The notes under the pieces were generated by a model that saw only the letters and a program-made list of their open reading frames with translations, was not told the origin of the DNA and searched no databases. From JAGQSZ01 sp049647585 (lineage in GTDB: Bacteria; Actinomycetota; Acidimicrobiia; Acidimicrobiales; Microtrichaceae), in contig JBARXY010000026.1 of assembly GCA_049647585.1 (NCBI GenBank), positions 1 through 64,000 of the forward strand: a DNA stretch of 64,000 nt, written 5' to 3'. Made by a program: the position numbers and the translations under genes. Below are positions 45,707-54,960 of this stretch, in pieces. Each line of letters opens with the position of its first letter. Position 1 is the first letter of the stretch.

Positions 45707-47356
45707 TCAGGCGGCGCCGTTGCGCTTGAGGATGGCTGGGATGGTCTTGACCATGATGACAAGGTCGGTGACCACCGACCAGTTGTCGACGTAGAACAGA
45801 TCGAGGCGCTGGTAGTCCTCAATCGACGCGGTGAACCTGCCGTTGACCTGCCAGTTGCCTGTGATTCCGGGTTGGACTCGGAGACGCTCACGAAGGTCGT
45901 CGTTCCATTGAAGGGCCTCGTGCGGTAGAGCAGGACGTGGCCCGACCAGACTCATGTCGCCCTTGAGCACGTTGATCAACTGCGGTAGTTCGTCGATCGA
46001 GGTCCGGCGGAGGAATCTGCCCACCTTGGTGACGCGAGGATCGTCGGACATCTTGAACATGGGGCCCGCAGCCTCGTTCTGGTCGATCAGATCTGGAAGG
46101 AGGTCCTCGGCGTTGTTGACCATGGTGCGAAGCTTGAACACCGTGAACTGACTGCCGTTCCTACCGACACGGGTCTGTCGGAACAGGACGTTCGGCCCGG
46201 ATGTGAGGCGAATCGCCAAGGTCGATGCCAGAAGAATCGGAGAGGCGAGAATCAGCAGCAGGGTCGACAAGGCGACGTCGAAGCCACGCTTGAACAGCGC
46301 TCGCCAGCCGTTGCGATTGATCGGCTCCACGGACATCACGGGATACCGGCCCAGTGGTCTGATCGTCACCCGTCGCGCTGCAATGTCGCGCATGGCAGAG
46401 GTCAGTTCGACATAGACGCCTTCGCTGGTGAGAACCCGGACGAGGCGATTGGCTGCCTCAAGATCGATATCTGTGGTTGCCACGATCACGCCGCTCGATC
46501 GGGTAACTCGCACGATCTCCAGTATGTCGTCGGTGTGACCCAGGTACCGAGGAAGCTGCGAGTCTCGATCCGACTCCAGTTCGGGGTCCCGTGAATCCGC
46601 ATCCTCGGGCTTGTCGGTGACACGACCGACGACCTTGTACCCGAGTTCGGCACTGGTGGTCAGCATGTGGTTGATTTCTTCGGCCTCTTCATTGCTCCCG
46701 ACCAGAATCACCCGTCGGGTCATCTTGCCGGTTTCTCGTCTGCGTTTGACGATCTGACGGAATGTCTCCCGGACCAGTCCCACCGAAGTCAGGACGGCGG
46801 TTCCGAAAAGCATCATCCATTCGCGTGACAGATCAACTCGGACGACGACCGAGAGGCCAGCCATTGCGATGGTCCCGGCAACGACGGCGTTGACCAGGCG
46901 GCGCATCTCTTCGGCTCTACGGCTCAGGTGACGGGCGTGGTAGAGGCCCTGCTGGGCGAATGCGACCGGCCAGACGAGCAGAGAAAGGGCGACGAAGGTG
47001 TACTTCTGTTGGGGGCTCAGGGCGCTCAATCCGCTACCGAAGGCAATTGCGGTGAGGATTCCGGCGATTGCAGCGAGCCCATCCGCGATGATCATCGTCG
47101 CCTTGAAGCCGGCTGCTCTGGTTACGAAGGAGTTCTCTGTGAATTCGGAGTGATCATCGATGACCTGGGCCGACTCGTGATCGTGGGTCGGCCCGTGATC
47201 GCTGGTCGGCCCGCGATCGTGGGCCGCAAGACTCTGTTCCGTGATCGAGCCGTCGGCTGACTTGAGTCCGACGGTACCCGCGCTTGGAGCCGTAGCCGCA
47301 TTCGGTCTCGACGCGACGGTCGAACTCGAGGGCGCCAAAAGCTGCTCCCTGCCCAT
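45707..47356 (-). CDS. polyprenyl glycosylphosphotransferase (exopolysaccharide initiation)
   Basis: 549 residues; GGAGAG precedes the ATG. A hydrophilic 75-residue start has short repeats (RGPTSDHGPTHDHESAQ) encoded by near-repeated DNA. Four or five spans follow, then a CoA-binding-like cytosolic region (VILVGSNEEAEEI), and the bacterial sugar transferase domain with KRGFDVALSTLLLILASPIL, VGRNGSQFTVFKLRTM and SLVGPRPALPHE. Such enzymes load a sugar-1-phosphate on undecaprenyl phosphate at the membrane, starting exopolysaccharide or glycoprotein glycan synthesis. The leader carries an 11-bp inverted repeat. Divergent from a WecA-like gene of related function. Confidence 0.92.
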   Translation of the reverse strand: MGREQLLAPSSSTVASRPNAATAPSAGTVGLKSADGSITEQSLAAHDRGPTSDHGPTHDHESAQVIDDHSEFTENSFVTRAAGFKATMIIADGLAAIAGILTAIAFGSGLSALSPQQKYTFVALSLLVWPVAFAQQGLYHARHLSRRAEEMRRLVNAVVAGTIAMAGLSVVVRVDLSREWMMLFGTAVLTSVGLVRETFRQIVKRRRETGKMTRRVILVGSNEEAEEINHMLTTSAELGYKVVGRVTDKPEDADSRDPELESDRDSQLPRYLGHTDDILEIVRVTRSSGVIVATTDIDLEAANRLVRVLTSEGVYVELTSAMRDIAARRVTIRPLGRYPVMSVEPINRNGWRALFKRGFDVALSTLLLILASPILLASTLAIRLTSGPNVLFRQTRVGRNGSQFTVFKLRTMVNNAEDLLPDLIDQNEAAGPMFKMSDDPRVTKVGRFLRRTSIDELPQLINVLKGDMSLVGPRPALPHEALQWNDDLRERLRVQPGITGNWQVNGRFTASIEDYQRLDLFYVDNWSVVTDLVIMVKTIPAILKRNGAA

Positions 47357-47374
47357 ATCTCTCCATCCTTCGGT

Positions 47375-47409
47375 GGCAGATCTGACCCAGACCCAGTCTC
47401 AGATCTGCC
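47375..47409 (-). promoter_or_regulatory. perfect 11-bp inverted repeat in the glycosylphosphotransferase leader
   Basis: GGCAGATCTGA (47375-47385) and TCAGATCTGCC (47399-47409) are exact reverse complements separated by 13 bases. It lies 18 bases ahead of the ATG at 47356, so in RNA it would be a strong hairpin close to the ribosome site; as DNA it could be an operator, since each arm holds the palindrome AGATCT. Confidence 0.65.
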
Positions 47410-47453
47410 GCTTGCACCAGCTGATTTCCTTGATGCGCTTCTTCCCTCTCTGG

Positions 47454-47459
47454 TTTATA
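47454..47459 (-). promoter_or_regulatory. possible -10 box of the glycosylphosphotransferase gene
   Basis: TATAAA on the minus strand, in an AT-richer part of the 210-base divergent gap. A start about ten bases downstream would give a leader of roughly 90 bases that includes the 11-bp inverted repeat. No good -35 is visible. Confidence 0.3.
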
Positions 47460-47566
47460 GCACCAGAACTAGAACTTCAGTAAGTAAAAGTCTAGGGGGA
47501 GGGGGTGACAAACGGCGTCCCGAACGAGGATTCCTTGGCCCGCGGAGCCACGAGTAGCCTGAATCC

Positions 47567-48862
47567 GTGGACGTTCTCTCCTATGCGGTAGTGATGCTCG
47601 TTGCCGTGGCTGTGACGGCAGCGACAGTTCCACCACTTCGGATTCTCTCGGCGAAGATCGGCGCACTTGCCCAGCCGGGTGATCGAACAGTCCATGCAAC
47701 ACCTACTCCGGTGCTGGGTGGCACCGCCCTGTTTCTGGGCCTGCTTGCCGGGCTGGCCGTCGCGTCTCGGCTGCCCCATTTCGAGGCGGTCTTTGAGGCG
47801 CCGAACAACCTGCTCGGGATAGTCGCGGCCGCAACTGTCATCTGGGCAACCGGTCTTATCGACGACATCAGGGATGTCTCGGCCCCGGCAAAGCTCGCCG
47901 GGATGGTCCTTTCAGGGTCGATCCTGACCTTGGTGGGCTTGACGATCATCTATTTCCGCGTGCCCTTCGTGGGTTTCACCGTTCTCCCACCGGACATGTC
48001 AGCGCTCGTCACCGTTCTCTGGGTGGTCGGCATGGCGAACGCGGTCAACCTGATCGACGGCCTCGACGGCTTGGCAGCCGGAATCGTGGCCATAGCCTCA
48101 GGGTCGTTCTTTCTCTACGGCTGGCGACTCCTGGACGTTGGAGTACTCGACCCGTCGAACGTCGGGCCATTGGTCGCGATCGTCACAGCAGGAGCCTGCC
48201 TCGGCTTCCTACCTTCGAACTTCAATCCGGCCGGAATCTTCATGGGCGACTCGGGAGCCCTGCTGCTCGGGTTACTTCTGGCGTCGTCAACAATCGCGGT
48301 AGGTGGACAGTCCGACGACCCGTTCTCTGGTCAGTCCTGGTTCTTCTTTGCGCCTCTGGTGATTCCTCTGGTGATTCTGGGCGTTCCGATGTTCGACCTG
48401 GTTTTCGCCGTGATTCGGCGAGCAAGTACCCGTCAGGGGGTCGCGACGGCCGACAAGCAACACCTGCATCATCGCCTGATGCACCTGGGCCATGGCCATC
48501 GGCGGACCGTCGTGATTCTGTGGGCCTGGACCGGTCTGCTGTCGAGTTTCGTCCTGATCCCCGCTTTCACAAGTCGCGGTAATGGAATCGTGCCGATCGG
48601 GCTGTTGGCCTTCGCGCTGATGCTGTTCACCCTGTTCGGCCCCCGGCTCGGTCGCAGCTACGCATCGTTCAACGACGATGGAAAAGCGGACCGCGGCGGA
48701 AACGGTGCCAAGACCGAGAATCCAGAGTCGCCGAACGGAGATGCCGACCCCGAGACGGATAACGCCGGGTCAGCGAAGTCCCGGTCGACCAGCCCCGAGA
48801 TCGGGAACTCCGGGTCAGACGTTGGCGACCGTGTAGGTATCGACTCCGGAGCGAATGACTGA
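47567..48862 (+). CDS. WecA/MraY-family polyprenyl-phosphate sugar-1-phosphate transferase
   Basis: 431 residues from a GTG at 47567. About ten spans. The family motifs are visible: PGDRTVHATPTPVLGGTALF near the start, the acidic pair in GLIDDIRDVSAPAKL, NLIDGLDGLAAG, FNPAGIFMGDSGALLLG and the HLHHRLMHLGHGHRR loop. It moves a GlcNAc-1-P type unit to undecaprenyl phosphate at the inner membrane, first step of a lipid-linked glycan. A polar tail of about 75 residues follows the last span (EGNAETD-type acidic text) and its final 48 bases overlap the opposite-strand amidohydrolase gene. Confidence 0.9.
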   Translation: MDVLSYAVVMLVAVAVTAATVPPLRILSAKIGALAQPGDRTVHATPTPVLGGTALFLGLLAGLAVASRLPHFEAVFEAPNNLLGIVAAATVIWATGLIDDIRDVSAPAKLAGMVLSGSILTLVGLTIIYFRVPFVGFTVLPPDMSALVTVLWVVGMANAVNLIDGLDGLAAGIVAIASGSFFLYGWRLLDVGVLDPSNVGPLVAIVTAGACLGFLPSNFNPAGIFMGDSGALLLGLLLASSTIAVGGQSDDPFSGQSWFFFAPLVIPLVILGVPMFDLVFAVIRRASTRQGVATADKQHLHHRLMHLGHGHRRTVVILWAWTGLLSSFVLIPAFTSRGNGIVPIGLLAFALMLFTLFGPRLGRSYASFNDDGKADRGGNGAKTENPESPNGDADPETDNAGSAKSRSTSPEIGNSGSDVGDRVGIDSGAND

Positions 48863-50545
48863 TCCGGGAAGGGCTCCTGTCGGCGTGCTGTCCGTGACGA
48901 CCTCCACACCTGACACGAAGACGTGATTGAGTCCGACCGAACCGGCGAAAAGTCGGCTGGTCTGTCCCGGTAGGTCGTCGACCATCGAAAGAACCTCGGA
49001 CTCAATTCTTTCCGGATCGAATACGACGAGGTCGGCGTGTGAGCCCACCTTGATGACACCTCGGTCCTTCAGGCCGAAGAGTTCGGCCGGGACCTGCGTC
49101 AGCATGTGGACGGCGTCCTCGATCGTGGTCAGCTTCCGTCCCCTGATGCAGTCGGCCAGGAAGCGAGTGGGGTAGTTGGCCCCCTGCATGCGATCGAGGT
49201 GTGCGCCCGCGTCGGAGCCCCCCAGCATGACCGACGGATGTGACCAAGCTTGGCGTCGCAACTCCCACGACTCAGGGTCAGAATCTGTTGCACCGGGCCA
49301 CAGCACTGTGCGCAGGTCATCGGCTATCACTATGTCGAGCAGTGTGTCGAAGGCGCCCGCGCCCCGCTCCGCGGCGATTTCGCCGACACGACGACCCTGC
49401 AGCGCATGGTTCTCGTCGGAGAACGTGTCGCCGATGACATAGGTGTCCCAGCCGGTGAGCCGCGCGAACACACCGGCGTCAGGTGAAGCCGCTCGGTCCT
49501 CCATGAAACGACGGGTCTCGGCGTCCTTCAGACGTTCGATCCGCTCTTCGATGGGAAGTCCGAGGATCGGGCCCCAGTCGGGCATCATGTTGAGCGCGCA
49601 ATAGGTCAGGAAGCTCATGTTCATGCCGACGATGACGGGCATGGTCAACGCCACGACCTTGGCGCCGGCCTCGGCACAACGGTCCATGGCAGCGAGTTGG
49701 TTCCTGTAGCGATCCGGCGCGTGAGAGTCGATCGTCAGCACGTTCCAGTTCAGAGGCCTGTTGCCGGCCTTCGAAAAGCGGATCATGAAATCGACCTCGG
49801 CATCATCGAAGCCGTCCAGGCAGCCATCGGAGGCGAACTCGAGGGTCGTTCCCTCGTGCTCCGAGACGACCTCTGCCAGCGCCACGAGCTCGTCCTCGGA
49901 CGCCCAGCGCGAGGCCACCGGCTTGCCATCTCCGTCAGAGTGGGTCCTCGCTCGAGTGGTCGAAAAGCCCAGCCCGCCCGCCTTGAGCGAACTGGCAAGA
50001 ACAGCCTTCATGGTTTCGAGCTGCTCACTCGAAGCCTCGCCCTCGACCGCTTCGGTGCCCATGACATTGCGACGAATTGCACAGTGACCAACAAGGAAAC
50101 CTGCGTTCAGTCCTAGGTTGCCGTCGAGTCTGGCCAGATACTCCTCGAAACTGTCCCAGTTCCAGTCGACTCCGGTCTCGAGTGCCAAGAGCGGCATTCC
50201 CTCGACCTTGGCCATCATCCGCCGGGTGTAATCGGCATCCTCGGGCTTGATGGGCGCCAGCGTGAAGCCACAGTTTCCGGCGATCACGGTCGTCACACCG
50301 TGGACATTCGATGGCGAGCCGCTCGGGTCCCAGAGAAGCTGGGCGTCGTAGTGGGTGTGGGGGTCGACAAAGCCGGGGGTAACGACAAGACCCTCCGCAT
50401 CAATCTCTCGTTCCGCGGTGGCGTCCAGTGGCGCTCCCGGATCGCTGATGGCCTCGATGACGCCGTCGGTCACGCCGATGTCGCCCCGACGACCCGGCGT
50501 GCCGGTGCCATCAACGATCGTCGCATTGCGAATGATCAGGTCCAT
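48815..50545 (-). CDS. amidohydrolase, N-acyl-D-amino-acid deacylase family
   Basis: 576 residues from an ATG at 50545. It belongs to the urease-like amidohydrolase superfamily: the first metal-binding HxH is in PGFVDPHTHYDAQLLWDPSG, VTTVIAGNCGFTLAPI is typical of D-aminoacylases, and MLGGSDAGAHLDRMQGANYP has the later Asp. The C-terminal strand region is HADLVVFDPERIESE. It would hydrolyse an N-acyl-D-amino acid or a similar amide; actinobacterial copies are many and mostly uncharacterised. It overlaps the 3' end of the WecA-like gene on the other strand. Confidence 0.88.
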   Translation of the reverse strand: MDLIIRNATIVDGTGTPGRRGDIGVTDGVIEAISDPGAPLDATAEREIDAEGLVVTPGFVDPHTHYDAQLLWDPSGSPSNVHGVTTVIAGNCGFTLAPIKPEDADYTRRMMAKVEGMPLLALETGVDWNWDSFEEYLARLDGNLGLNAGFLVGHCAIRRNVMGTEAVEGEASSEQLETMKAVLASSLKAGGLGFSTTRARTHSDGDGKPVASRWASEDELVALAEVVSEHEGTTLEFASDGCLDGFDDAEVDFMIRFSKAGNRPLNWNVLTIDSHAPDRYRNQLAAMDRCAEAGAKVVALTMPVIVGMNMSFLTYCALNMMPDWGPILGLPIEERIERLKDAETRRFMEDRAASPDAGVFARLTGWDTYVIGDTFSDENHALQGRRVGEIAAERGAGAFDTLLDIVIADDLRTVLWPGATDSDPESWELRRQAWSHPSVMLGGSDAGAHLDRMQGANYPTRFLADCIRGRKLTTIEDAVHMLTQVPAELFGLKDRGVIKVGSHADLVVFDPERIESEVLSMVDDLPGQTSRLFAGSVGLNHVFVSGVEVVTDSTPTGALPGSVIRSGVDTYTVANV

Positions 50546-50672
50546 GAGATTCCCCCGTGGGTCTAGGCCGGTATCTGCGGCCTTTATTCAGCTGTGAGTA
50601 TCGTCCATCCCGTGTTTGGCATCCCACGTACCTGCTGGGGATACCTGTCACACGGACATTCGTCCATGAAAC

Positions 50673-50687
50673 CTGACACTGTGTCAG
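50673..50687. promoter_or_regulatory. CTGACAC-T-GTGTCAG palindromic operator candidate
   Basis: Perfect 7-bp arms with one central base, in the 397-base gap between the amidohydrolase (minus) and the Liv-type transporter (plus). It resembles TetR- or FadR-type sites and could serve either divergent gene. A 71-codon open frame at 50594-50809 spans it but has no coding support. Confidence 0.5.
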
Positions 50688-50860
50688 AAATGGCAGCGCT
50701 CCATCGAGACGGACCGCGGTTGCGCATCGGTCCCAATCGGGTGTCGGGCGTCACGAGGCCCTCAGGACGTGATAGAACACAGCACCTGACGGGTCATCAG
50801 ATCTCTTGAGTGACGATGGTTCGTGAGTGGTTATGGATCGGTACTGTCACCGGTTCCGTG

Positions 50861-50903
50861 CTTCTCACGTTCACCGTCAGCGGGTGCCTGCACCCGTGAG
50901 AAG
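50861..50903 (+). promoter_or_regulatory. nested stem-loops in the leader of the Liv-type operon
   Basis: CTTCTCACG (50861-50869) pairs with CGTGAGAAG (50895-50903) in a 9-bp stem; inside it CGGGTGC (50881-50887) and GCACCCG (50890-50896) form a second inverted repeat that shares bases 50895-50896, so the two could compete. The structure ends 39 bases ahead of the GTG start. Attenuation or an RNA switch is possible but unproved. Confidence 0.4.
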
Positions 50904-50942
50904 GACTGAATCTGTCCCCGAAACAGAAACCGACGAGATCAA

Positions 50943-53408
50943 GTGGACAAGTTCCTAATCTTCACGATCGCAGGTCTTTCGACAGCCGCCATCTATGCGA
51001 TCGCGGCGTCGGGTCTTGTCGTCACTTACACCACTTCGGGCATCTTCAACTTCGCTCACGGCGCCTTCTCGATGATGGCGGCCTTCATGCTCTGGCAGGT
51101 TCACGACGGATGGGGAATCCCTCTCGTGCCGGCGGCGTTGCTGGTGATTTTCGTAATCGCTCCGCTGTTCGGGGCGGTGGTCGAACGGGTTCTGATGAGA
51201 GCGATCGAAGGCACCGGAGACGTGGTCAAGGTCGTGGTGACAATCAGCCTCATGTTGGGGCTCATGGCGCTTGCCAATGTCATCTGGCCGGCAAGCGTGT
51301 CCAGAAGAGTGCCGAGCTTCTTTCCCGGCGGAACGCTCACCTTGTTCGGCGTGGTTGTTCCGTACCAGCGGCTCCTGTCGCTCGGGATCGCGCTGGTTGT
51401 TGCGCTTCTACTCAGACTGGTGTTCAAGGGAACCCGGCTCGGTATTGCAATGCGGGCAGTGGTCGATGATCGCTCGCTGCTGCAGTTGAACGGTGGACGA
51501 CCCGGCAGAACCTCGATGCTCTCGTGGGGACTTGGCGCTGCCATGGCCGCAGTGGCCGGCGTACTGATCGCCTCCGAACAGTCGCTCAGTTCGACCGGGC
51601 TGACCCTGACGTTCATGAACGCCTACGCCGTGGCTGTGGTGGGGCGCCTCAGAAGCCTTCCCGGCGCGTTTCTGGGGGCGATCATTCTTGGCCTCTCGCA
51701 GGCCTATGCGATCGGATACATACCTAGCGACGCCGCAATCGGTTCGATCAGCCTCAGCAATTTCCCGGACGCCATTCCCGGAATCATGTTGTTCGTCGTG
51801 ATCGTCCTCCAACCCCAGAGTCGACTCCGGGCCCATGGGATGGCACGCCGCAGCGTTTCGGCTCCGGCGGTGTCCCAGCAGACTGCAGTGATCGGAGGAG
51901 TGGCGCTGGTCGTCGCGATGGCGGCCATCGGATCGCTGATTGCTCCAGCTGATCTGAATCTGTTGACGACGGGTTTCTTCATGACCGTCGTGACGCTGTC
52001 GCTCGTACCTCTTACAGGGTTCGCCGGTCAGATCTCGTTGGCCCAGATCACATTCACCGGGCTGGGCGGAGTAGCGATGGTCACATGGGGAGCCAACGGC
52101 TCGCTTGTGGGAGTGGTCATTTCGATCGTTGTCTGCGCGGTCGTCGGAGCTCTGGTGGCTTTCCCCGCCCTGCGTCTGTCGGGGATCTACCTTGCTCTCG
52201 CAACTGCCGCATTCGCGATGTTCTGTTCGGCAATGGTGTTCAACCAGACCAAAGTCATGCCGGGCGCCAACCTGCCTGTCCCTCAGTTGAAGATCGGGCC
52301 ACTGAGCGTCAACACGGACTTCAGGCAATTGGTGTTGTTGAGCATCGTGTTCGCCGTCATCGGAAATCTGTTGGTTGCACTCAGACGGAGTTCCTGGGGC
52401 CGGCGTCTGACCGCGATGAAGGACTCACCGGTTGCCTGCGCCACGCTCGGATTGAACCTGACATCCGCCAAGGTCGGGGTATTCGCCCTTTCAGCGGCGA
52501 TAGCAGGTACCGCCGGAGCGGTTTCGGGACGAACTTTCGTCGCTGAGTCGCTCGTTCTGCCGTCGTCGCTGTCAGTGACGATGCTGGCCGTCGTCGGAGG
52601 GATCGGCACCGTGGTGGGCGCGTTCATCGGTGGCCTGCTCCTTGGGGCTGCGCCGATCGGCGCGACGGTATTCGCGACCAACGCAGTGGGAGTGTTCACG
52701 TTCATCTCGGTGCAGGTAACCGACGTCCTGTCGTTCGCACCAGCCCTGATGGGTCTGAGTCTCGGCCGAGAGCCAGATGGGGCCGCCCCTCAGCTGTCCG
52801 TGGGTTTTCGCGAGGTGGGTAAGTCCCCGGCGTCGCTGGTGCTCACCACGCTTGCAGCAGTCGTCCTGTGGCTGGCCGCTCGCGCCGAAGTGATCGGAAA
52901 CTGGTCGTTCGTAACAGCCGGGCTTGCTCTTGCGTTCACCTTGGTTCCGGTCCTACCCGCTCTCATTTCCTCCAGGCTCGATCCTCGACGTCGCATCGCT
53001 TCCACCGTCTGGCTCGTCGGCGGTGTAGTTGTATCTGCAGTAATTCCTTGGGGAACAATCACCGAATCCAATGGGCTGAGGGTGTTGGCGATGCTCGCCT
53101 TGCTGATCCTGTTGTCACGGGTGTCGGCAGGGCTTCTGGGATTCGATCCGGCAAAGCCGGAGAGCGAAACTGCGGGAGTGCGGGCCGCCGAATTGTCGCC
53201 CGACCTCATTGGTATCAGTGACCCGATCGCTCGACCGCAGGCGCTCGAAGCCGCTCGGGTCTTCGGAATCGATGAGGAGATGCTCCCTCCTGGGGCCGAG
53301 CCACGCGCTGTTGCCGGATCGCGTGCTTCAGCCAGGTCTAACGGGGACGCAGCGTCGGGCCGGGAGCCGGGGTCCGGGCTCGCTAAGGCCGGAGCGATGT
53401 CCCGATGA
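50943..53408 (+). CDS. fused branched-chain amino-acid-type ABC permeases (LivH-LivM) with extra C-terminal membrane region
   Basis: 821 residues from a GTG. Residues 1-290 are LivH-like (AAIYAIAASGLVVTYTTSGI, FNFAHGAFSMMAAF). After a linker, residues about 320-620 are LivM-like (LVPLTGFAGQISLAQITFTG, LRLSGIYLALATAAFAMF, and the loop RRLTAMKDSPVACATLGLN that contacts the ATPase). About 130 residues more follow with four further spans, then a polar tail. The two permeases are usually separate genes; fused forms occur in actinobacteria. Stop overlaps the next ATG. No substrate-binding protein gene is adjacent, so the solute cannot be guessed beyond the family. Confidence 0.88.
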   Translation: MDKFLIFTIAGLSTAAIYAIAASGLVVTYTTSGIFNFAHGAFSMMAAFMLWQVHDGWGIPLVPAALLVIFVIAPLFGAVVERVLMRAIEGTGDVVKVVVTISLMLGLMALANVIWPASVSRRVPSFFPGGTLTLFGVVVPYQRLLSLGIALVVALLLRLVFKGTRLGIAMRAVVDDRSLLQLNGGRPGRTSMLSWGLGAAMAAVAGVLIASEQSLSSTGLTLTFMNAYAVAVVGRLRSLPGAFLGAIILGLSQAYAIGYIPSDAAIGSISLSNFPDAIPGIMLFVVIVLQPQSRLRAHGMARRSVSAPAVSQQTAVIGGVALVVAMAAIGSLIAPADLNLLTTGFFMTVVTLSLVPLTGFAGQISLAQITFTGLGGVAMVTWGANGSLVGVVISIVVCAVVGALVAFPALRLSGIYLALATAAFAMFCSAMVFNQTKVMPGANLPVPQLKIGPLSVNTDFRQLVLLSIVFAVIGNLLVALRRSSWGRRLTAMKDSPVACATLGLNLTSAKVGVFALSAAIAGTAGAVSGRTFVAESLVLPSSLSVTMLAVVGGIGTVVGAFIGGLLLGAAPIGATVFATNAVGVFTFISVQVTDVLSFAPALMGLSLGREPDGAAPQLSVGFREVGKSPASLVLTTLAAVVLWLAARAEVIGNWSFVTAGLALAFTLVPVLPALISSRLDPRRRIASTVWLVGGVVVSAVIPWGTITESNGLRVLAMLALLILLSRVSAGLLGFDPAKPESETAGVRAAELSPDLIGISDPIARPQALEAARVFGIDEEMLPPGAEPRAVAGSRASARSNGDAASGREPGSGLAKAGAMSR

Positions 53409-54208
53409 GCGTGCTCCAGCTGGACTCACTGTCGGTTCGTTTTGGTGGTCACCTTGCCGTCAGCGACGTTTCACTCACTGTCGATGGCGGCCGGATCACC
53501 GGTCTGATCGGACCGAATGGTGCGGGCAAGACGACGACGTTCAACGCGATTTGCGGAGTGGTCAAACCCTCCGCCGGAAAGGTTCGCCTCGACGGCAGGG
53601 ACATATCGAAGATCGGGACCCACAAGCGCGCCCGACTCGGAATCGGTCGTACGTTCCAGCGGCTGGAGGTGTTCTCGTCGCTAACGGTCCGCGAGAACAT
53701 CCAAGTAGGGCTGGAGATCCGTCGCAGCTGGTCGCGGCGCTCCGGCGACCTGCCGCAGTACCTGGCCGACGGGGCTGATCTGAAACCTGAGGACGAGATA
53801 GACCTGCTGCTCGAAAGACTCGAACTTGGTGGGCTCGCGGACAGACCCGTCAGCTCGCTGCCGACAGGCCATGCCCGGCTGGTCGAACTGGGTCGGGCCC
53901 TTGCCGCCCGACCGTCGGTACTTCTTCTCGATGAGCCGGCCTCGGGCCTTGACGACTCTGAGACCGACGTGTTCGGAGACCTACTGGTCACCCTCGCGGC
54001 CAATGGCCTGGGGATACTTCTCGTCGAGCACGATGTTGCGCTCGTTATGCGTGTCTGCGCCGAACTCGCAGTACTCGACTTCGGTCAGGTAATCGCCAGC
54101 GGCCCGCCGGAAGAGATCAGATCGAACGAGGCCGTGTTGGCCGCGTATCTGGGTAGCGAGCCGAGCCACAGCGCCACAGCAGGCCAGGACACCGGAGCGC
54201 CCCGATGA
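53405..54208 (+). CDS. ABC transporter ATP-binding protein, LivG type
   Basis: 267 residues, ATGA overlap with the permease gene. Walker A is GPNGAGKTTTFNAI and Walker B LLLDEPASGLDD; the H loop is in LVEHDVALVMRVC. The signature region reads SLPTGHARLVELGRALA, where most LivG proteins have an LxxGQ-type motif; the Gly is kept and the following Gln is His. It would power the fused permease together with the LivF-type protein encoded next. Confidence 0.9.
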   Translation: MSVLQLDSLSVRFGGHLAVSDVSLTVDGGRITGLIGPNGAGKTTTFNAICGVVKPSAGKVRLDGRDISKIGTHKRARLGIGRTFQRLEVFSSLTVRENIQVGLEIRRSWSRRSGDLPQYLADGADLKPEDEIDLLLERLELGGLADRPVSSLPTGHARLVELGRALAARPSVLLLDEPASGLDDSETDVFGDLLVTLAANGLGILLVEHDVALVMRVCAELAVLDFGQVIASGPPEEIRSNEAVLAAYLGSEPSHSATAGQDTGAPR

Positions 54209-54960
54209 GTGCACAGGGTGATTCAGCACTGAGCAGGTCCAGTCGCTCTGATCGCCCGGTCAGGGAGCCGCTTCTGGAGTTGCGGGGCGTGCGGGCTGCC
54301 TATGGCAGCATCGAGGTCCTCCACGGGGTGAATCTGTCCATTCCGGCCGGAACCGTCGTTGCTCTGCTCGGACCCAATGGAGCCGGAAAGACGACTGCGC
54401 TGAAGGTGGCCTGCGGACTGATGCAGCCCACTTCGGGCTCGGTGCTCATTGGTGGACGCGACGTCACGGGAGTCAAACCCGAGGAGTTGGCGCGGCGCGG
54501 TGTCACAACCATCCCCGAGGGCAAGGGCGTCTTCCCCAACCTGACCGTCCGCGAGAACCTGCTGATGGCGACCTACGGCGGAGTCTCGATGGGCCAGATC
54601 GAAGAAGTCGCCTATGCCCAGTTCCCACGGTTGAAGGAACGTCGCACGCAGCTCGCCGGAACCCTGTCGGGAGGCGAGCAGCAGATGCTTGCAATGGCCC
54701 GGGGACTCGCGGTAAATCCGACGGTTCTACTCCTGGACGAACTGTCGATGGGGCTCGCCCCGTTGGTGGTCGAGGAGTTGTATGGAATCGTTGTTGAGAT
54801 TTCGAGGTCAGGGACCTCGATCCTCGTAGTAGAGCAATTCGCCCGAACTGTCCTGGGGGTGGCTGACGTAGCTGCCATCATGGTCAACGGGGTGATCCGT
54901 CAGGTCGGTAGCCCGTCGGAGATCGAACATGAACTGTCCGCTGCCTATCTTGGTGGGTGA
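54205..54960 (+). CDS. ABC transporter ATP-binding protein, LivF type
   Basis: 251 residues, again starting in an ATGA overlap. Walker A GPNGAGKTTALKVACG, signature LSGGEQQMLAMARGLA and Walker B LLLDELSMGLAP (the Glu is followed by Leu, as is normal in LivF). Also typical is GVTTIPEGKGVFPNLTVREN. It completes the two-ATPase set of the branched-chain amino acid or amide transporter family. Confidence 0.92.
   Translation: MSAQGDSALSRSSRSDRPVREPLLELRGVRAAYGSIEVLHGVNLSIPAGTVVALLGPNGAGKTTALKVACGLMQPTSGSVLIGGRDVTGVKPEELARRGVTTIPEGKGVFPNLTVRENLLMATYGGVSMGQIEEVAYAQFPRLKERRTQLAGTLSGGEQQMLAMARGLAVNPTVLLLDELSMGLAPLVVEELYGIVVEISRSGTSILVVEQFARTVLGVADVAAIMVNGVIRQVGSPSEIEHELSAAYLGG

Noticed and set aside
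50594..50809. 71-codon open frame in the transporter upstream gap
   Set aside because: No ribosome site, odd composition, and it spans a palindrome that looks regulatory.
53405..53408. Frameshift between permease and ATPase genes
   Set aside because: The ATGA overlap is a normal coupling junction; both proteins have complete ends.
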